Part shown: positions 25,150-33,922 of the stretch, piece by piece
Layout of the letters: each line of letters opens with the position of its first letter
Numbering within the stretch: position 1 is the stretch's first letter
Source: Thermoplasmata archaeon
GTDB taxonomy: Archaea > Thermoplasmatota > Thermoplasmata > Lutacidiplasmatales > UBA184
Length of the DNA stretch: 52,061 nucleotides
Reading direction: 5' to 3'
Assembly (NCBI GenBank): GCA_021798415.1
Contig: JAJZGO010000003.1
Location: 1 to 52,061 of the forward strand
Made by a program: the position numbers and the translations under genes
The notes under the pieces: model-generated
The model's input: the letters and a program-made list of their open reading frames with translations, nothing else
Database searches by the model: none
Told to the model about the DNA's origin: nothing

Positions 25150-25171
25150 CATGTAGTCTACTACCTACATG
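25150..25171. promoter_or_regulatory. Dyad operator at the ArsR promoter
   Basis: CATGTAG (25150-25156) and CTACATG (25165-25171) form a perfect 7-bp inverted repeat around an 8-bp spacer; inside it GTAG-T-CTAC (25153-25161) is a second small palindrome. It starts 6 nt upstream of ATG 25144, where the core promoter must be, fitting autorepression by the ArsR protein. Confidence 0.65.
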
Positions 25172-25379
25172 AGTGAACTGAACGGGGCCGCCCGGGCCTC
25201 CTGACCGCGCACGTCGGACCCTCCGGCCGCCGGCCCGGTACCGGCCGGTCGATGGTGGCGGAGTGACGCCGGAGCGGCCGCGATCGGGAGGACGGTTACC
25301 CCGCGTTCCCAAGCGCCCTCCTCCTTTTGTAGTCGGCGTGGGTCGATAGAGGCAAGGACCATGGTCTGGGAGGGAGAGC

Positions 25380-25628
25380 ATGCTGGCGGATCCGATTGCC
25401 CGAGCTTACCGCACGGCCGGCTCGCTCCCCGGTGGGGTCGCTGTTAGGGAGTTCGCGGACCGCGAGTTCCCGCGCGAGGACCCCGCTTGGATCGCGTCCC
25501 AGGCACGCCGTACGGCTACCCCGTGGGTAGGCGGTCGCGCGAGTTGGGGCAGATTCCGGCGGTGGTTGGGCACCCCCGGGGGAATCGAACCGGCCCCGGA
25601 GGCCACAGCCGAGCCCGTTCCCGCGTGA
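25380..25628 (+). CDS. Small hypothetical protein (weakly supported)
   Basis: 82 codons with a GGGAGGG ribosome-binding-like site just upstream of ATG 25380. The predicted protein is soluble (LADPIARAYRTAGSLPGG at the start, Pro/Ala/Glu tail) and resembles no family I know. It is alone in a 680-nt gap between the ArsR promoter and the aminotransferase gene end at 25824; apart from this frame I see nothing there. It could equally be a chance frame in GC-rich DNA. Confidence 0.35.
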   Translation: MLADPIARAYRTAGSLPGGVAVREFADREFPREDPAWIASQARRTATPWVGGRASWGRFRRWLGTPGGIEPAPEATAEPVPA

Positions 25629-25823
25629 GCGGGGGCGTTCGGCGTCCGGCCGCGTGGTGAAGATGCACTGCGGACCGGACGAACCTTTTCCGAGTACCGG
25701 CGGCCCGGCTGGGGTGGGCGTTTCGAATTCCCTCGTCGGGGCCTGCCCCGGACCCTCGGGCCCCGCGATCGAACGTAGAACCGGCCTCGACCGGGAAAGG
25801 TCTTCGACGCGGTGCGAGCCGGT

Positions 25824-27191
25824 CTAGACCGATTCCTCGATCTCGCCGGCCTGGGGGGTCCCGGCGAGGCGGTCGGCCACGGTGCCGAGGATCTCGAGGT
25901 GACGGTCGACGTCGGCGTCGGTATGCTGGACCGATATCGTCCACTGCTCGTCCGGTCCCGTGCCGGACGGGATGAGTCCCTTGTTGAGGCAGAGATAGTA
26001 GTAGAGCATCGAGCGGTCGCCGTCGACGCGCAAGAAGTCGCGCCAGTTCCTCACCGGGTGGTCCGAGAAGAACGTGGTTCCCGAGACCCCGTCGGCGGAG
26101 ACGTACGCGGTCACGCCCGCGTCGTCGAAGACCTCCGCGTACCCCTTCGCGAGCCGGGAGTTGAGGCGGGCGGAGCGCTCGAGCCCCTCCTCCGTGAGGA
26201 TCTCGTCGAGCGAGGCGAGGCAGGCGGCCATCGCGAGGGGGTTCGAGTTGTACGTCCCCGCGTGGGCAACCTTGCGCGGGCCGACCTCGTCGAGGATGCC
26301 GGGGCCCGCGGCGATCGCGGACATCGGCACGCCGCAGGCGATCGACTTTCCGAGCGTGATGAGGTCCGGCCGGACCCCGACACGGCCGGCGCCGCCGTGA
26401 GGGTACTTCGCGCCGGTCTTGATCTCGTCGAGGACGAGGAGGGCCCCGAGCTCGTCCGCGAGCTCGCGGAGGCCCGGGAAGAACCCGTCCTCGGGCAGGA
26501 TGAACCCCATGTTCATCGGGACCGGCTCCGCGATGATCGCCGCCAGGTCGTCACGGTGCTCGAGCGCGATCGCCCGCGTGGCGGCGAGGTCGTTGAACGG
26601 GGCGACGAGCGTGCGCTCCGACACCTCGGAGAGGATCCCGGGCGAGGCCGGAGCGGACTTGGGGTGGTCGTGCGGGCCGGCGACCTGGAGCCGCGGCTTG
26701 ACGCCGACGAGGAGGGTGTCGTGCGAACCGTGGTACGACCCTTCGAACTTGAGCACGTACCGCTTCTTCGTGTACGCGCGGGCGAAGCGGATCGCGTGGT
26801 GCGTCGCCTCGAGGCCGGTCGTGCTGAACCGCACCTTCGTCATCCGGTAGCGGCGGCAGATCCGTTCGGAGACCTCGGGAGTCCGCTCCCACTCGTAGCC
26901 GTACACGCTCCCCTCGCCCAGCTGGCGGGAGAGCGCCTCGACCAGCTTCGGGTGGGCGTGCCCGCTCTGCAGCGAGCCGAATCCCATGTTGAAGTCGAGG
27001 TAGTCGTTCCCGTCGGCGTCCCAGAGGGTGACGCCCTTCGCGCGGCTGACGTAGAAGGGGTAGGGGTCGAGGAACCGGTAGTTCGAGTGCACCCCGAGGG
27101 GGCTCCACTTCTGGGCGCGCTCCCAGAGTTCCTTCGAGCGGGGGGTCCGGCGCCGGTACTCGTCGTAGGCCGCCTCGAATCTCGGGTCCAT
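25824..27191 (-). CDS. Class III PLP aminotransferase, glutamate-1-semialdehyde-aminomutase-like
   Basis: 455 residues. Substrate/cofactor blocks: YLDFNMGFGSLQSGHAHP, STTGLEATHHAIRFAR (PLP phosphate), LKFEGSYHGSHDTLL, LLVLDEIKTGAKYP (Asp that holds the PLP ring nitrogen) and TLGKSIACGVPMSAIA with the Schiff-base lysine. It is closest to the GSA-aminomutase branch, which also contains beta- and omega-amino-acid transaminases and racemases. No haem genes are near, and a methylmalonate-semialdehyde dehydrogenase is divergent, so an omega-amino-acid transaminase is more likely (inference). ATG 27191 has GGAGGAG 6 nt upstream. Confidence 0.88.
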   Translation of the reverse strand: MDPRFEAAYDEYRRRTPRSKELWERAQKWSPLGVHSNYRFLDPYPFYVSRAKGVTLWDADGNDYLDFNMGFGSLQSGHAHPKLVEALSRQLGEGSVYGYEWERTPEVSERICRRYRMTKVRFSTTGLEATHHAIRFARAYTKKRYVLKFEGSYHGSHDTLLVGVKPRLQVAGPHDHPKSAPASPGILSEVSERTLVAPFNDLAATRAIALEHRDDLAAIIAEPVPMNMGFILPEDGFFPGLRELADELGALLVLDEIKTGAKYPHGGAGRVGVRPDLITLGKSIACGVPMSAIAAGPGILDEVGPRKVAHAGTYNSNPLAMAACLASLDEILTEEGLERSARLNSRLAKGYAEVFDDAGVTAYVSADGVSGTTFFSDHPVRNWRDFLRVDGDRSMLYYYLCLNKGLIPSGTGPDEQWTISVQHTDADVDRHLEILGTVADRLAGTPQAGEIEESV

Positions 27192-27352
27192 GGCCCACTC
27201 CTCCGACCGCCGGCGGCTCGGGCCCACCGGCGCGGTTTGGAGCGGGGGCCCCTACAAAAGGGCATGCGGGACGGGGAAATTTCGACAATCGCCGAACTCC
27301 GGGACCCGAGAGGGTCAAGACCTCCGATGGCTCGGGCGGGGAAGGGTAGTCC

Positions 27353-28801
27353 ATGTCCGAAGCGGAAACGGTCGAGAACTACGTCGCCGGCGCCTGGGTG
27401 CGCCCGTCCGCACTGGGGACGCTCGACGTCCCGGACCCCTCGACGGGCGTCGTGATCGCCCGGGTCCCCCGGTCGGACGCCCGGGCGGTCGACACGGCGG
27501 TCCGGGCGGCGCGAGCGGCGTTCCTCACTTGGCGGGACGTGCCGGTCGCGGAACGGGCGCGCAAGGTCCTCGCGCTGCGGAACCTCCTCGAGGCCCACGC
27601 GGAGGAGCTCGCCCGCACGGTCGTCCGCGAGAACGGCAAGACGATCGACGAGGCCCGCGGGTCGGTCCGCCGCGGGATCGAGGCGACGGAGTTCGCCGCG
27701 AGCGCCCCCACGACGATGCAGGGGGCGTTCCTCGAGGACGTCTCTCCGGGCGTCGACACGACGCTCGTGCGCCAGCCCCTCGGGGTCGTCGTCGGCATCA
27801 CCCCGTTCAACTTTCCGGTCATGATCCCGCTCTGGATGGTCCCGCTCGCGCTCGTCTGCGGCAACGCGGTCGTCCTGAAGCCTTCCGAGCGGGTGCCGCT
27901 CTCGGCCGTGCGCCTCGCCCGGTGGATCGACGAGGCCGGCTTTCCGGCCGGGACGTTCAACCTCGTCCACGGGGACGCCCCGGCGGTCGACGCGCTCCTG
28001 GCGCATCCCGGGGTCGACGCGGTCTCGTTCGTCGGCTCGGCCCCGACCGCCCGCCACATCTACACGACCGCCGCCGCACACGGTAAGCGCGTCCAGGCGC
28101 TCGCCGGCGCGAAGAACCATCTCATCGTGATGCCCGACGCCGACCTCGAGCGCTCGGTGCCGGCGATCGTGTCGAGCGCGTTCGGCCAGTCGGGCGAGCG
28201 CTGCCTCGCGGCGAGCGTGATCGTCGCGGTCGAACCCGGCGCGGATCGGCTCGTCGAACGGCTCGCGAAGGCCGTCAAGGCGCTCACCACCGGGCCGGCC
28301 GACGACCCCGCGACGCACGTCGGGCCCGTGATCCGCCCGGACCACCGCGACCGGGTCCTGGCGTGGATCCGCGACGGCGAGGCGGGAGGCGCCCGCGTCG
28401 TCGCGCGGGGCCGGGTCCCCGAGGGCTCGGACGGGTACTACGTGCCCCCGGTGCTGTTCGACGGGGTACGACCCGAGATGGCGATCGCCCAGGAGGAGGT
28501 CTTCGGCCCCGTGCTCTCGGTCGTGCGCGTCGCCTCGCTCGCCGAGGGGATCGAGGTCGCCAACCGGTCGAGGTTCGGCAACGCGGCGGCGATCTTCACG
28601 CGCGACGGCCGGGCCGCGCGGGAGTTCACGCACCGGATCGAGGCCGGCATGATCGGTGTCAACATCGGCGTCCCGGCGCCCGCCGCGTACTTCCCGTTCG
28701 TCGGGTGGAAGGGGTCGTTCTACGGCGACCTCCACGCGACCGGCCGGGACGCGATCGACTTCTACACCCGCAAGAAGGTCATCACGAGCCGCTGGTTCTA
28801 G
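27353..28801 (+). CDS. mmsA: Methylmalonate-semialdehyde dehydrogenase-like aldehyde dehydrogenase
   Basis: 482 residues. ALDH fold with GITPFNFPVMIPLWMVPLAL, KPSERVP, FVGSAPTARHIYTTAAAHGKRVQALAGAKNH and catalytic Cys284 in FGQSGERCLA. The AGAKNH and ERC-A patterns mark the CoA-acylating MmsA group, which turns methylmalonate semialdehyde or malonate semialdehyde into propionyl- or acetyl-CoA in valine, thymine or beta-alanine breakdown. It is divergent from the GSA-AM-like transaminase, which could supply the semialdehyde. The 3' end overlaps the convergent MFS gene by 20 nt. Confidence 0.9.
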   Translation: MSEAETVENYVAGAWVRPSALGTLDVPDPSTGVVIARVPRSDARAVDTAVRAARAAFLTWRDVPVAERARKVLALRNLLEAHAEELARTVVRENGKTIDEARGSVRRGIEATEFAASAPTTMQGAFLEDVSPGVDTTLVRQPLGVVVGITPFNFPVMIPLWMVPLALVCGNAVVLKPSERVPLSAVRLARWIDEAGFPAGTFNLVHGDAPAVDALLAHPGVDAVSFVGSAPTARHIYTTAAAHGKRVQALAGAKNHLIVMPDADLERSVPAIVSSAFGQSGERCLAASVIVAVEPGADRLVERLAKAVKALTTGPADDPATHVGPVIRPDHRDRVLAWIRDGEAGGARVVARGRVPEGSDGYYVPPVLFDGVRPEMAIAQEEVFGPVLSVVRVASLAEGIEVANRSRFGNAAAIFTRDGRAAREFTHRIEAGMIGVNIGVPAPAAYFPFVGWKGSFYGDLHATGRDAIDFYTRKKVITSRWF

Positions 28802-30023
28802 GGCCCGGGCGCGCGGGCGGGAGCCGACGCACCACCGGGACCCAGAGGAGCGCGGCCCCGACCGCGCCGACCGCGCTGAGCCCGAACATCGGGACGATGC
28901 CGACGCCGAGGCTCAGGACCACGCCGGCGACGACGGCCCCCGCGAGGCCGCCGAAGTTGAACGCGGCGGTCATGAGCCCGACGGCCCTCCCGCGCTCCTC
29001 CGGGGTGCTCGCGTCCGTCGCCTCGCGGACCCCGGCGACCGTGAAGAAGACGGCGACCGGGACGACCCAGACCCCGAACGTCACGGCGTAGTTCGGTACG
29101 GCGAAGAGCGCGACCCAGATCGCCGCGTACGCGCTCGCCGAGAGGACGAGGACCCACCGGCGGCTCGCCACCGGCTCGGCGAGGCGCCCCGAGAGGGGGG
29201 CGGCCGCCAGGTTGAAGAGCGAGGAGACCGCGAGCCAGACGGCTAGCTGCTGGTCCTCGTTGAACGGAACGCCGAAGAACCCCTGCCGGGCGAGCGTGGC
29301 CGCGAGGTAGACCGGGACCGCGCTCACCGCCATGTACCGGAACGTCGCGACCGCGGTCGTCGCGCCGGCGAGCTCGAGGACCTCGCGGCGGAGATGGGAC
29401 CCCGCACCCGCCGGCCCCCTCGGTGCGCGCCGGTGCGGAAGGTCCCCCGCGAGCGCGTAGGCGACCGCCGCTACGGCGGTGAGCGCCGCGAGGAGCCCGA
29501 CGAGCGCCCAGCCCCCGGCCGAGTCGAAGCGGAACGTCGGACCCGAGAGGAGCGGGACGCTCGCGACCACGCCGAGGAGCATCCCGCCGCTCGACGCGAA
29601 CTGGAGCCACCCGAGCCGCGGACCCGCGCTCCGGCCCGCCTCCTCGGTCGCGAGGGTCGTCGCGAGGACGACCGACCCGAAGAGCGCGCTCTGGAGCACG
29701 CGGAGCACGAAGAGCTCGACCGCTCCGCCGAGCGGCAGGAGGAGGAAGATCGGGGCCTGGAGCGCCGTCGCGACGACGAGGAGCCCGCGACGGCCCCCCC
29801 GACGGTCCGAGAGCCACCCCCACCCGTACGACGCGAGGGTCTGGCTCGCGAGCGGGGCCCCGAGGACGAGCGTCGCGAGGAGCGGCCCCCCGCCGAGCTC
29901 GAGCTCGACGAACGGGAGGACCGCGAGGAGGACGCCGTAGCTCGCGTACGCGAGCCAGGTGCCCGCGGCGACGCGGGAGAACGAGAACGGGGCGTGGACG
30001 GGTCCCCCGCCGGCCCCCGGCAC
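28782..30023 (-). CDS. MFS transporter
   Basis: 413 residues with about twelve membrane helices. The loop 2-3 motif reads GWGWLSDRRGGRRGLLVVATAL and the second-half equivalent is PLSGRLAEPVASRRWVLVLSAS. GTG 30023 is 8 nt after the stop of the upstream aminotransferase gene, so it is the last gene of an amidohydrolase-aminotransferase-transporter operon. Uptake or export of an amine or amino acid handled by that operon is inference; the substrate class is not recognisable. Confidence 0.85.
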   Translation of the reverse strand: MPGAGGGPVHAPFSFSRVAAGTWLAYASYGVLLAVLPFVELELGGGPLLATLVLGAPLASQTLASYGWGWLSDRRGGRRGLLVVATALQAPIFLLLPLGGAVELFVLRVLQSALFGSVVLATTLATEEAGRSAGPRLGWLQFASSGGMLLGVVASVPLLSGPTFRFDSAGGWALVGLLAALTAVAAVAYALAGDLPHRRAPRGPAGAGSHLRREVLELAGATTAVATFRYMAVSAVPVYLAATLARQGFFGVPFNEDQQLAVWLAVSSLFNLAAAPLSGRLAEPVASRRWVLVLSASAYAAIWVALFAVPNYAVTFGVWVVPVAVFFTVAGVREATDASTPEERGRAVGLMTAAFNFGGLAGAVVAGVVLSLGVGIVPMFGLSAVGAVGAALLWVPVVRRLPPARPGPRTSGS

Positions 30024-30033
30024 GCGAGGTCCC

Positions 30034-31371
30034 TTACGCGGCGACGACCTTCTGGTCGGCCACCACGAGCGATCGGTCGAGGACGTCGAGCGCGCGGTCG
30101 AGCTCCTCGCGGGTCACGATGAGCGGCGGCGCGACGATGAGGTGGGACACCCAGCCGACGCAGAAGACCCCCTCCTTCAACATCGCCGCCGTCACCTGCT
30201 CGACGACCAGGGGGCGGCCGGCCAGCTTGTCGTCCTCGGTGTTGAACGGCTCGCGCGTCGCCCGGTTCTTCACGAGCTCGACGGCCGCGAAGAGGCCGAG
30301 ACCCCTCACCTCGCCGACGGACGGGTGGGCGTCGCGGATCTCCCCGAGGCGGCGGAGGAGGTACTCCCCGTCGCGGCGCGACTTCTCGAGGAGACCGAGC
30401 CGGCGGTACTCGCCGATCGCGGCGACCGCGGGCGCGAGCGTCAGCGGATGCGCTTCGTAGGTGTGGCCGTGGGGGAAGTAGCGGTCGCGGAAGGCGTCGT
30501 GGACCTCGGCGGTCGACGCCGTGAGCCCGAGCGGCACCTGGGCGCCCGTGATCCCCTTCGCCGTCGTGAGGAGGTCCGGCCGCACGCCCCAGTGGTCGAC
30601 CGCGAACCATTCGCCGACGCGGCCCCAGGCGCTCATCACCTCGTCCGCGATCAGGAGCACGCCGTGCTTCTTCGTGATCTCGCGCAGGCGCGGCAGGTAC
30701 TCCGGGACCGGCACGAGCACGCCGTTGGTCCCGACGACCGGCTCGACGATCATCGCCGCGACGTCCCCCTCGCGCTCGAGCTGGTAGTCGACGTACTCGG
30801 CGCAGGCGACGCCGCACTCGGGATACGTCCGCCCGAACGGGCAGCGGTAGCAGTAGCAGTCCGGGGCGAAGACGGTCCCCGGGACCTTCTCGAGCGGCTC
30901 GATCGCGCGACGACGGAACTCGCCGGTCACGCTGATCGACGCCGCGGTCGAGCCGTGATACGACCGGTACCGCGCGACGACCTTCGTCCGTCCGGTCACC
31001 GCGCGCGCGATCTTGAGCGCCGCCTCGTTCGCCTCCGTCCCCGAGGTGCTGAAGAAGAAGCGGGAGAGGCCCTTCGGAAGGACTTCGGTGAGGACCGAGC
31101 TGAGGCGCGCGCGGGCCTCGGTCGCGAACCCCGGGGCCGCATAGGCGACCGAGCGCGCCTGCTCGGCGATCGCCTCGGCGACGGCGGCGTTGCCGTGGCC
31201 CAGGTTCGTCGCGATCAGCTGGGAAGAGAGGTCGATGTACTCGCGGCCGGCCCCGTCCCAGAACTTCGACCCTTGCGCGCGCGCGAGGACGAGGGGGTCC
31301 CAGCCGCCCTGACGGCGCCACGTGACGTAGTTCGTCTCTCGGACGATGCGGCGGATCTCCTCGGGGTCCAT
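30034..31371 (-). CDS. Class III PLP aminotransferase with Cys-rich insertion
   Basis: 445 residues. Class III features: STSGTEANEAALKIARA, RYRSYHGSTAASISVTG, LLIADEVMSAWGRVGEWFA and the lysine in TTAKGITGAQVPLGL. After residue 180 it carries C-x-C-x2-C-x8-C-x3-C (CYCYRCPFG...PECGVACA), seen in a subset of taurine/beta-alanine/omega-amino-acid transaminases. Omega-amino-acid:pyruvate or 2-oxoglutarate transamination is the probable role. Second gene of an operon with the amidohydrolase (27 nt upstream) and the MFS carrier (10 nt downstream). Start at ATG 31371. Confidence 0.88.
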   Translation of the reverse strand: MDPEEIRRIVRETNYVTWRRQGGWDPLVLARAQGSKFWDGAGREYIDLSSQLIATNLGHGNAAVAEAIAEQARSVAYAAPGFATEARARLSSVLTEVLPKGLSRFFFSTSGTEANEAALKIARAVTGRTKVVARYRSYHGSTAASISVTGEFRRRAIEPLEKVPGTVFAPDCYCYRCPFGRTYPECGVACAEYVDYQLEREGDVAAMIVEPVVGTNGVLVPVPEYLPRLREITKKHGVLLIADEVMSAWGRVGEWFAVDHWGVRPDLLTTAKGITGAQVPLGLTASTAEVHDAFRDRYFPHGHTYEAHPLTLAPAVAAIGEYRRLGLLEKSRRDGEYLLRRLGEIRDAHPSVGEVRGLGLFAAVELVKNRATREPFNTEDDKLAGRPLVVEQVTAAMLKEGVFCVGWVSHLIVAPPLIVTREELDRALDVLDRSLVVADQKVVAA

Positions 31372-31398
31372 CGCGCGCGCCCCCGACCTCGAGCCGGG

Positions 31399-32259
31399 TT
31401 ATGAGGACCCGGTCCGGCGCGGGGCCGGCTCGGGCAGTCGGAACAGTCGACGGGCGTTCCCGCCCAGGATCGCGTCGAGGTCCTCGGCCGGAAGGTCGAG
31501 CCCGCGGACGAGGTCGACCGCGACGGTGAGCTCCTCGAGGGGCCAGTCGGAACCGTAGAGGATCCGGTCGGGCGAGCCGACCGTCACGATCGCGTTGTAC
31601 AGGCGGCGCCGCGCGCGGTCCACCATCCGCGCGAAGTACGGGGCGGACGGGTGGGCGAGCAGCCCGGAGGTGTCGGCGTGGACGTTCGGGTTCTTGTAGA
31701 CGATCTCGGCCGCCTCCTCGACCCAGGGGTTCCCGAAGTGGCAGAGGACGAACGAGAGGTCGCGGTACCGCCCCGCGACCTCGTCGACCTCGATCGGGCG
31801 GGCGTACTTGACGAGCCCGATCCCGTCGAGCGTGTCGCCCTGGTGGATCATCACCGGGAGGCGCCGGCGGCGGGCGTACTCGTAGACCGGGTCGAGCCGG
31901 GGGTCGTGGGGGTAGAACGCCCGGTACCCGGGGTAGAGCTTGATCGCGACGAGGTCGGGTTCGCGCCCCCAGTTCTCGATCGTCTCGTGCACGACGGCCT
32001 CCCCGGCCGTCGGGTCGACCGTCGCGACCGGGTGCAGCCGGCCCCCGCTCGCCCCGGCCACGGAACGACCCTCCGCGAGGCCCTCGGCCGAGCTCGGGGC
32101 CTCGAACAGCTGGAGGACGAGTCCGCGGTCGATCCCGGCCCGGTCCATCTCGGCGAGCAGGCTGGGGACCCCGAGGTCGAGGTCGGGCCGGTACGCCGTG
32201 CGCGGAAGGTCCCGCCACCATCGGCTCAGGTGGAGGTGGACGTCGACCCGGCCCGTCAC
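31399..32259 (-). CDS. Amidohydrolase-2 family metal-dependent hydrolase/decarboxylase
   Basis: 286 residues. Metal-site pattern VDVHLHL at the N-terminus, then IKLYPGYRAFYPHDP, PVMIHQGDT, LSFVLCHFGNPW and catalytic Asp in ILYGSDWP, which together define the amidohydrolase-2 TIM barrel (PF04909: ACMSD-like decarboxylases, lactonases). It acts on a cyclic or carboxylated metabolite; the substrate is not determinable. First gene of a three-gene operon. GTG 32259 has GGAGG and a TATA-like CGTTATCC about 40 nt upstream. Confidence 0.85.
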   Translation of the reverse strand: MTGRVDVHLHLSRWWRDLPRTAYRPDLDLGVPSLLAEMDRAGIDRGLVLQLFEAPSSAEGLAEGRSVAGASGGRLHPVATVDPTAGEAVVHETIENWGREPDLVAIKLYPGYRAFYPHDPRLDPVYEYARRRRLPVMIHQGDTLDGIGLVKYARPIEVDEVAGRYRDLSFVLCHFGNPWVEEAAEIVYKNPNVHADTSGLLAHPSAPYFARMVDRARRRLYNAIVTVGSPDRILYGSDWPLEELTVAVDLVRGLDLPAEDLDAILGGNARRLFRLPEPAPRRTGSS

Positions 32260-32293
32260 CGTTACCGCCTCCGACCCGGAAGGCCCAGACGGA

Positions 32294-32347
32294 CGCGGCG
32301 GATAACGAATCTGCGGGAACCTCGGGCACCCTCCGAGAGTTGATATG
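32294..32347. promoter_or_regulatory. Divergent promoter pair
   Basis: Two TATA-like elements lie between the diverging operons: CGTTATCC on the minus strand (about 32294-32301) predicts a start near 32275 for the amidohydrolase operon, and TTGATAT on the plus strand (32340-32346) predicts a start near 32369 for the aminotransferase at 32379. Both leaders would be only 10-16 nt. Confidence 0.5.
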
Positions 32348-32378
32348 GCGCGGACCGCTGCGTAGGTCCGGTGCTGCC

Positions 32379-33893
32379 ATGACCGGTCGCGATGCGTGGC
32401 TCAGCTTTCCCGACGCCCCGCGGATCCTGCATCCCCCGCCCGGGCCGCGGTCCCGCGAGCTCCTCGCCGACCAGGCGCGCTGGGAGACCGACGCCGTCGG
32501 CTATCCGCACTACTTCCCGATCGCGCCGAAGGTCGCCCAGGGGTCGACGATCGAGGACGTCGACGGCAACCGGTTCATCGACTGGATGGCCGGGATCTCG
32601 GTCCTCAACCTCGGTCATCGCCATCCCCGCCTCGTCGCGGCGCTCGAGGAGCAGTCGCGCGCGATCTGGCATGCCCTCGAGCTCCCCACCGAGGCCCGGA
32701 TCCGGTTCCTCAAGGAGCTGCGCGACGTCCTGCCGGGGACCCTGCGGAACCACGCCCGCATCTTCTTCTCGGTCACGGGCGGGGACTGCATCGAGACCGC
32801 CGTCAACCTCGCCGATTTCGCCCAGGGGAAGCGCGGCACGGTCGCGTTCTCGGGAGCCTACCACGGGGTCCACGGCGGGGTCGTCCACCTCACGAGCGGG
32901 CGTCGCTACCACTCGACCACGAGCTTCGGGGGCGGCACGGTCGTTCGGGTGCCGTACCCGGACCCGTACCGGCCGGTTCTCGGCGCCGACAAGGGGGCGG
33001 CCGGCACGATCGCGTACCTCGAGCACCTCGTGAACGACCCGCACTCGGGCGTCGACGCGATCTCCTCCGTTCTCGTCGAGCCGATCCTGGGGGAGGGCGG
33101 GTACGTCGTCCCCCCCGACGATTTCCTCCCGTCGCTCCGGGAGTTCTGCGACCGCCACGGGATCCTCCTGATCGCCGACGAGGTCCAGACCGGCCTCGGC
33201 CGCACGGGCCGTATGTGGGCCGTCGAGCACTCGGGAGTCACCCCGGACATCCTCTGCATCGCGAAGACGATCGGCGGTGGGATCCCACTCGCGGTCGTCG
33301 CGTACCGGGACGACCTCGTCCGGGAGCTCCCGCGGGGGTTCCACCTCGGCACGTACCGGGCGAACCCGCTCGCCCTCGCGGTCGGCGCCGAGACCCTCGA
33401 GCTCCTCAAGGAGGGCGACCTCCTCGACCGCACCCGCCACCGCGGTCCCCAGCTCCTCCAGAAGTTCCAGGGGCTCGCCGACCGCCACCCGGCGGTCGGG
33501 AGCGTGCGGGGGCGCGGGTTCATGATCGGCGTCGAGTTCGTCCGCGACCGCCGCAGCCGCCTCGCCTGGGGGGACGGAGCGCGCTCGATGCGGTCGGCGC
33601 TCCTCGCCCGGGGCGTCCTCATGCACACCTGCGGCGCGTGGGACCAGGTCCTGCGGTTCATGGCGCCGCTCACGATCGAGGACGAGCTCCTCGAGCGGGG
33701 GGTCGCCGCGTTCGAGGAGTCGCTCGAGAGCCTCGCCACGACGCCCGTGACCCGGCCCGCCGGGGGCCCGGTGCACTACCCGGCCGGCCCGGGGGAGCCG
33801 CACCCGCTACCGGAGCACATGGTCCCGACGCCCGGGGTCCCCCCGATCCCGGGACCGCGCCTGCCGGTCGAGCACGTCGACACGGACGACTAG
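32379..33893 (+). CDS. Class III PLP aminotransferase, 4-aminobutyrate-aminotransferase-like
   Basis: 504 residues, somewhat longer than usual because of a Pro-rich C-terminal tail of about 45 residues. FIDWMAGISVLNLGHRHP, SVTGGDCIETAVNLADFAQG, FSGAYHGVHGGVV, LLIADEVQTGLGRTGRMWA and the lysine in CIAKTIGGGIPLAVVAY are all of the GABA/diaminobutyrate/ornithine aminotransferase group. Note G-G-D-C-I-E in place of the usual S-G-A-E-A, an atypical PLP-phosphate loop. The neighbouring aldehyde dehydrogenases are compatible with GABA-type catabolism. Convergent with the dehydrogenase at 33923. Confidence 0.88.
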   Translation: MTGRDAWLSFPDAPRILHPPPGPRSRELLADQARWETDAVGYPHYFPIAPKVAQGSTIEDVDGNRFIDWMAGISVLNLGHRHPRLVAALEEQSRAIWHALELPTEARIRFLKELRDVLPGTLRNHARIFFSVTGGDCIETAVNLADFAQGKRGTVAFSGAYHGVHGGVVHLTSGRRYHSTTSFGGGTVVRVPYPDPYRPVLGADKGAAGTIAYLEHLVNDPHSGVDAISSVLVEPILGEGGYVVPPDDFLPSLREFCDRHGILLIADEVQTGLGRTGRMWAVEHSGVTPDILCIAKTIGGGIPLAVVAYRDDLVRELPRGFHLGTYRANPLALAVGAETLELLKEGDLLDRTRHRGPQLLQKFQGLADRHPAVGSVRGRGFMIGVEFVRDRRSRLAWGDGARSMRSALLARGVLMHTCGAWDQVLRFMAPLTIEDELLERGVAAFEESLESLATTPVTRPAGGPVHYPAGPGEPHPLPEHMVPTPGVPPIPGPRLPVEHVDTDD

Positions 33894-33922
33894 GGCGGTG
33901 GCTGTCGCGGGCCGCCCGTGCG

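Noticed and set aside
25581..25591. GGTTCGATTCC on the minus strand, a tRNA T-loop-like sequence
   Set aside because: The flanks do not form a T-stem and no cloverleaf can be built around it.
25824..27191. True glutamate-1-semialdehyde aminomutase (HemL) for haem synthesis
   Set aside because: No hem genes nearby, and a second GSA-AM-like enzyme exists in the same island; catabolic transaminase or racemase is more likely, though not proven.
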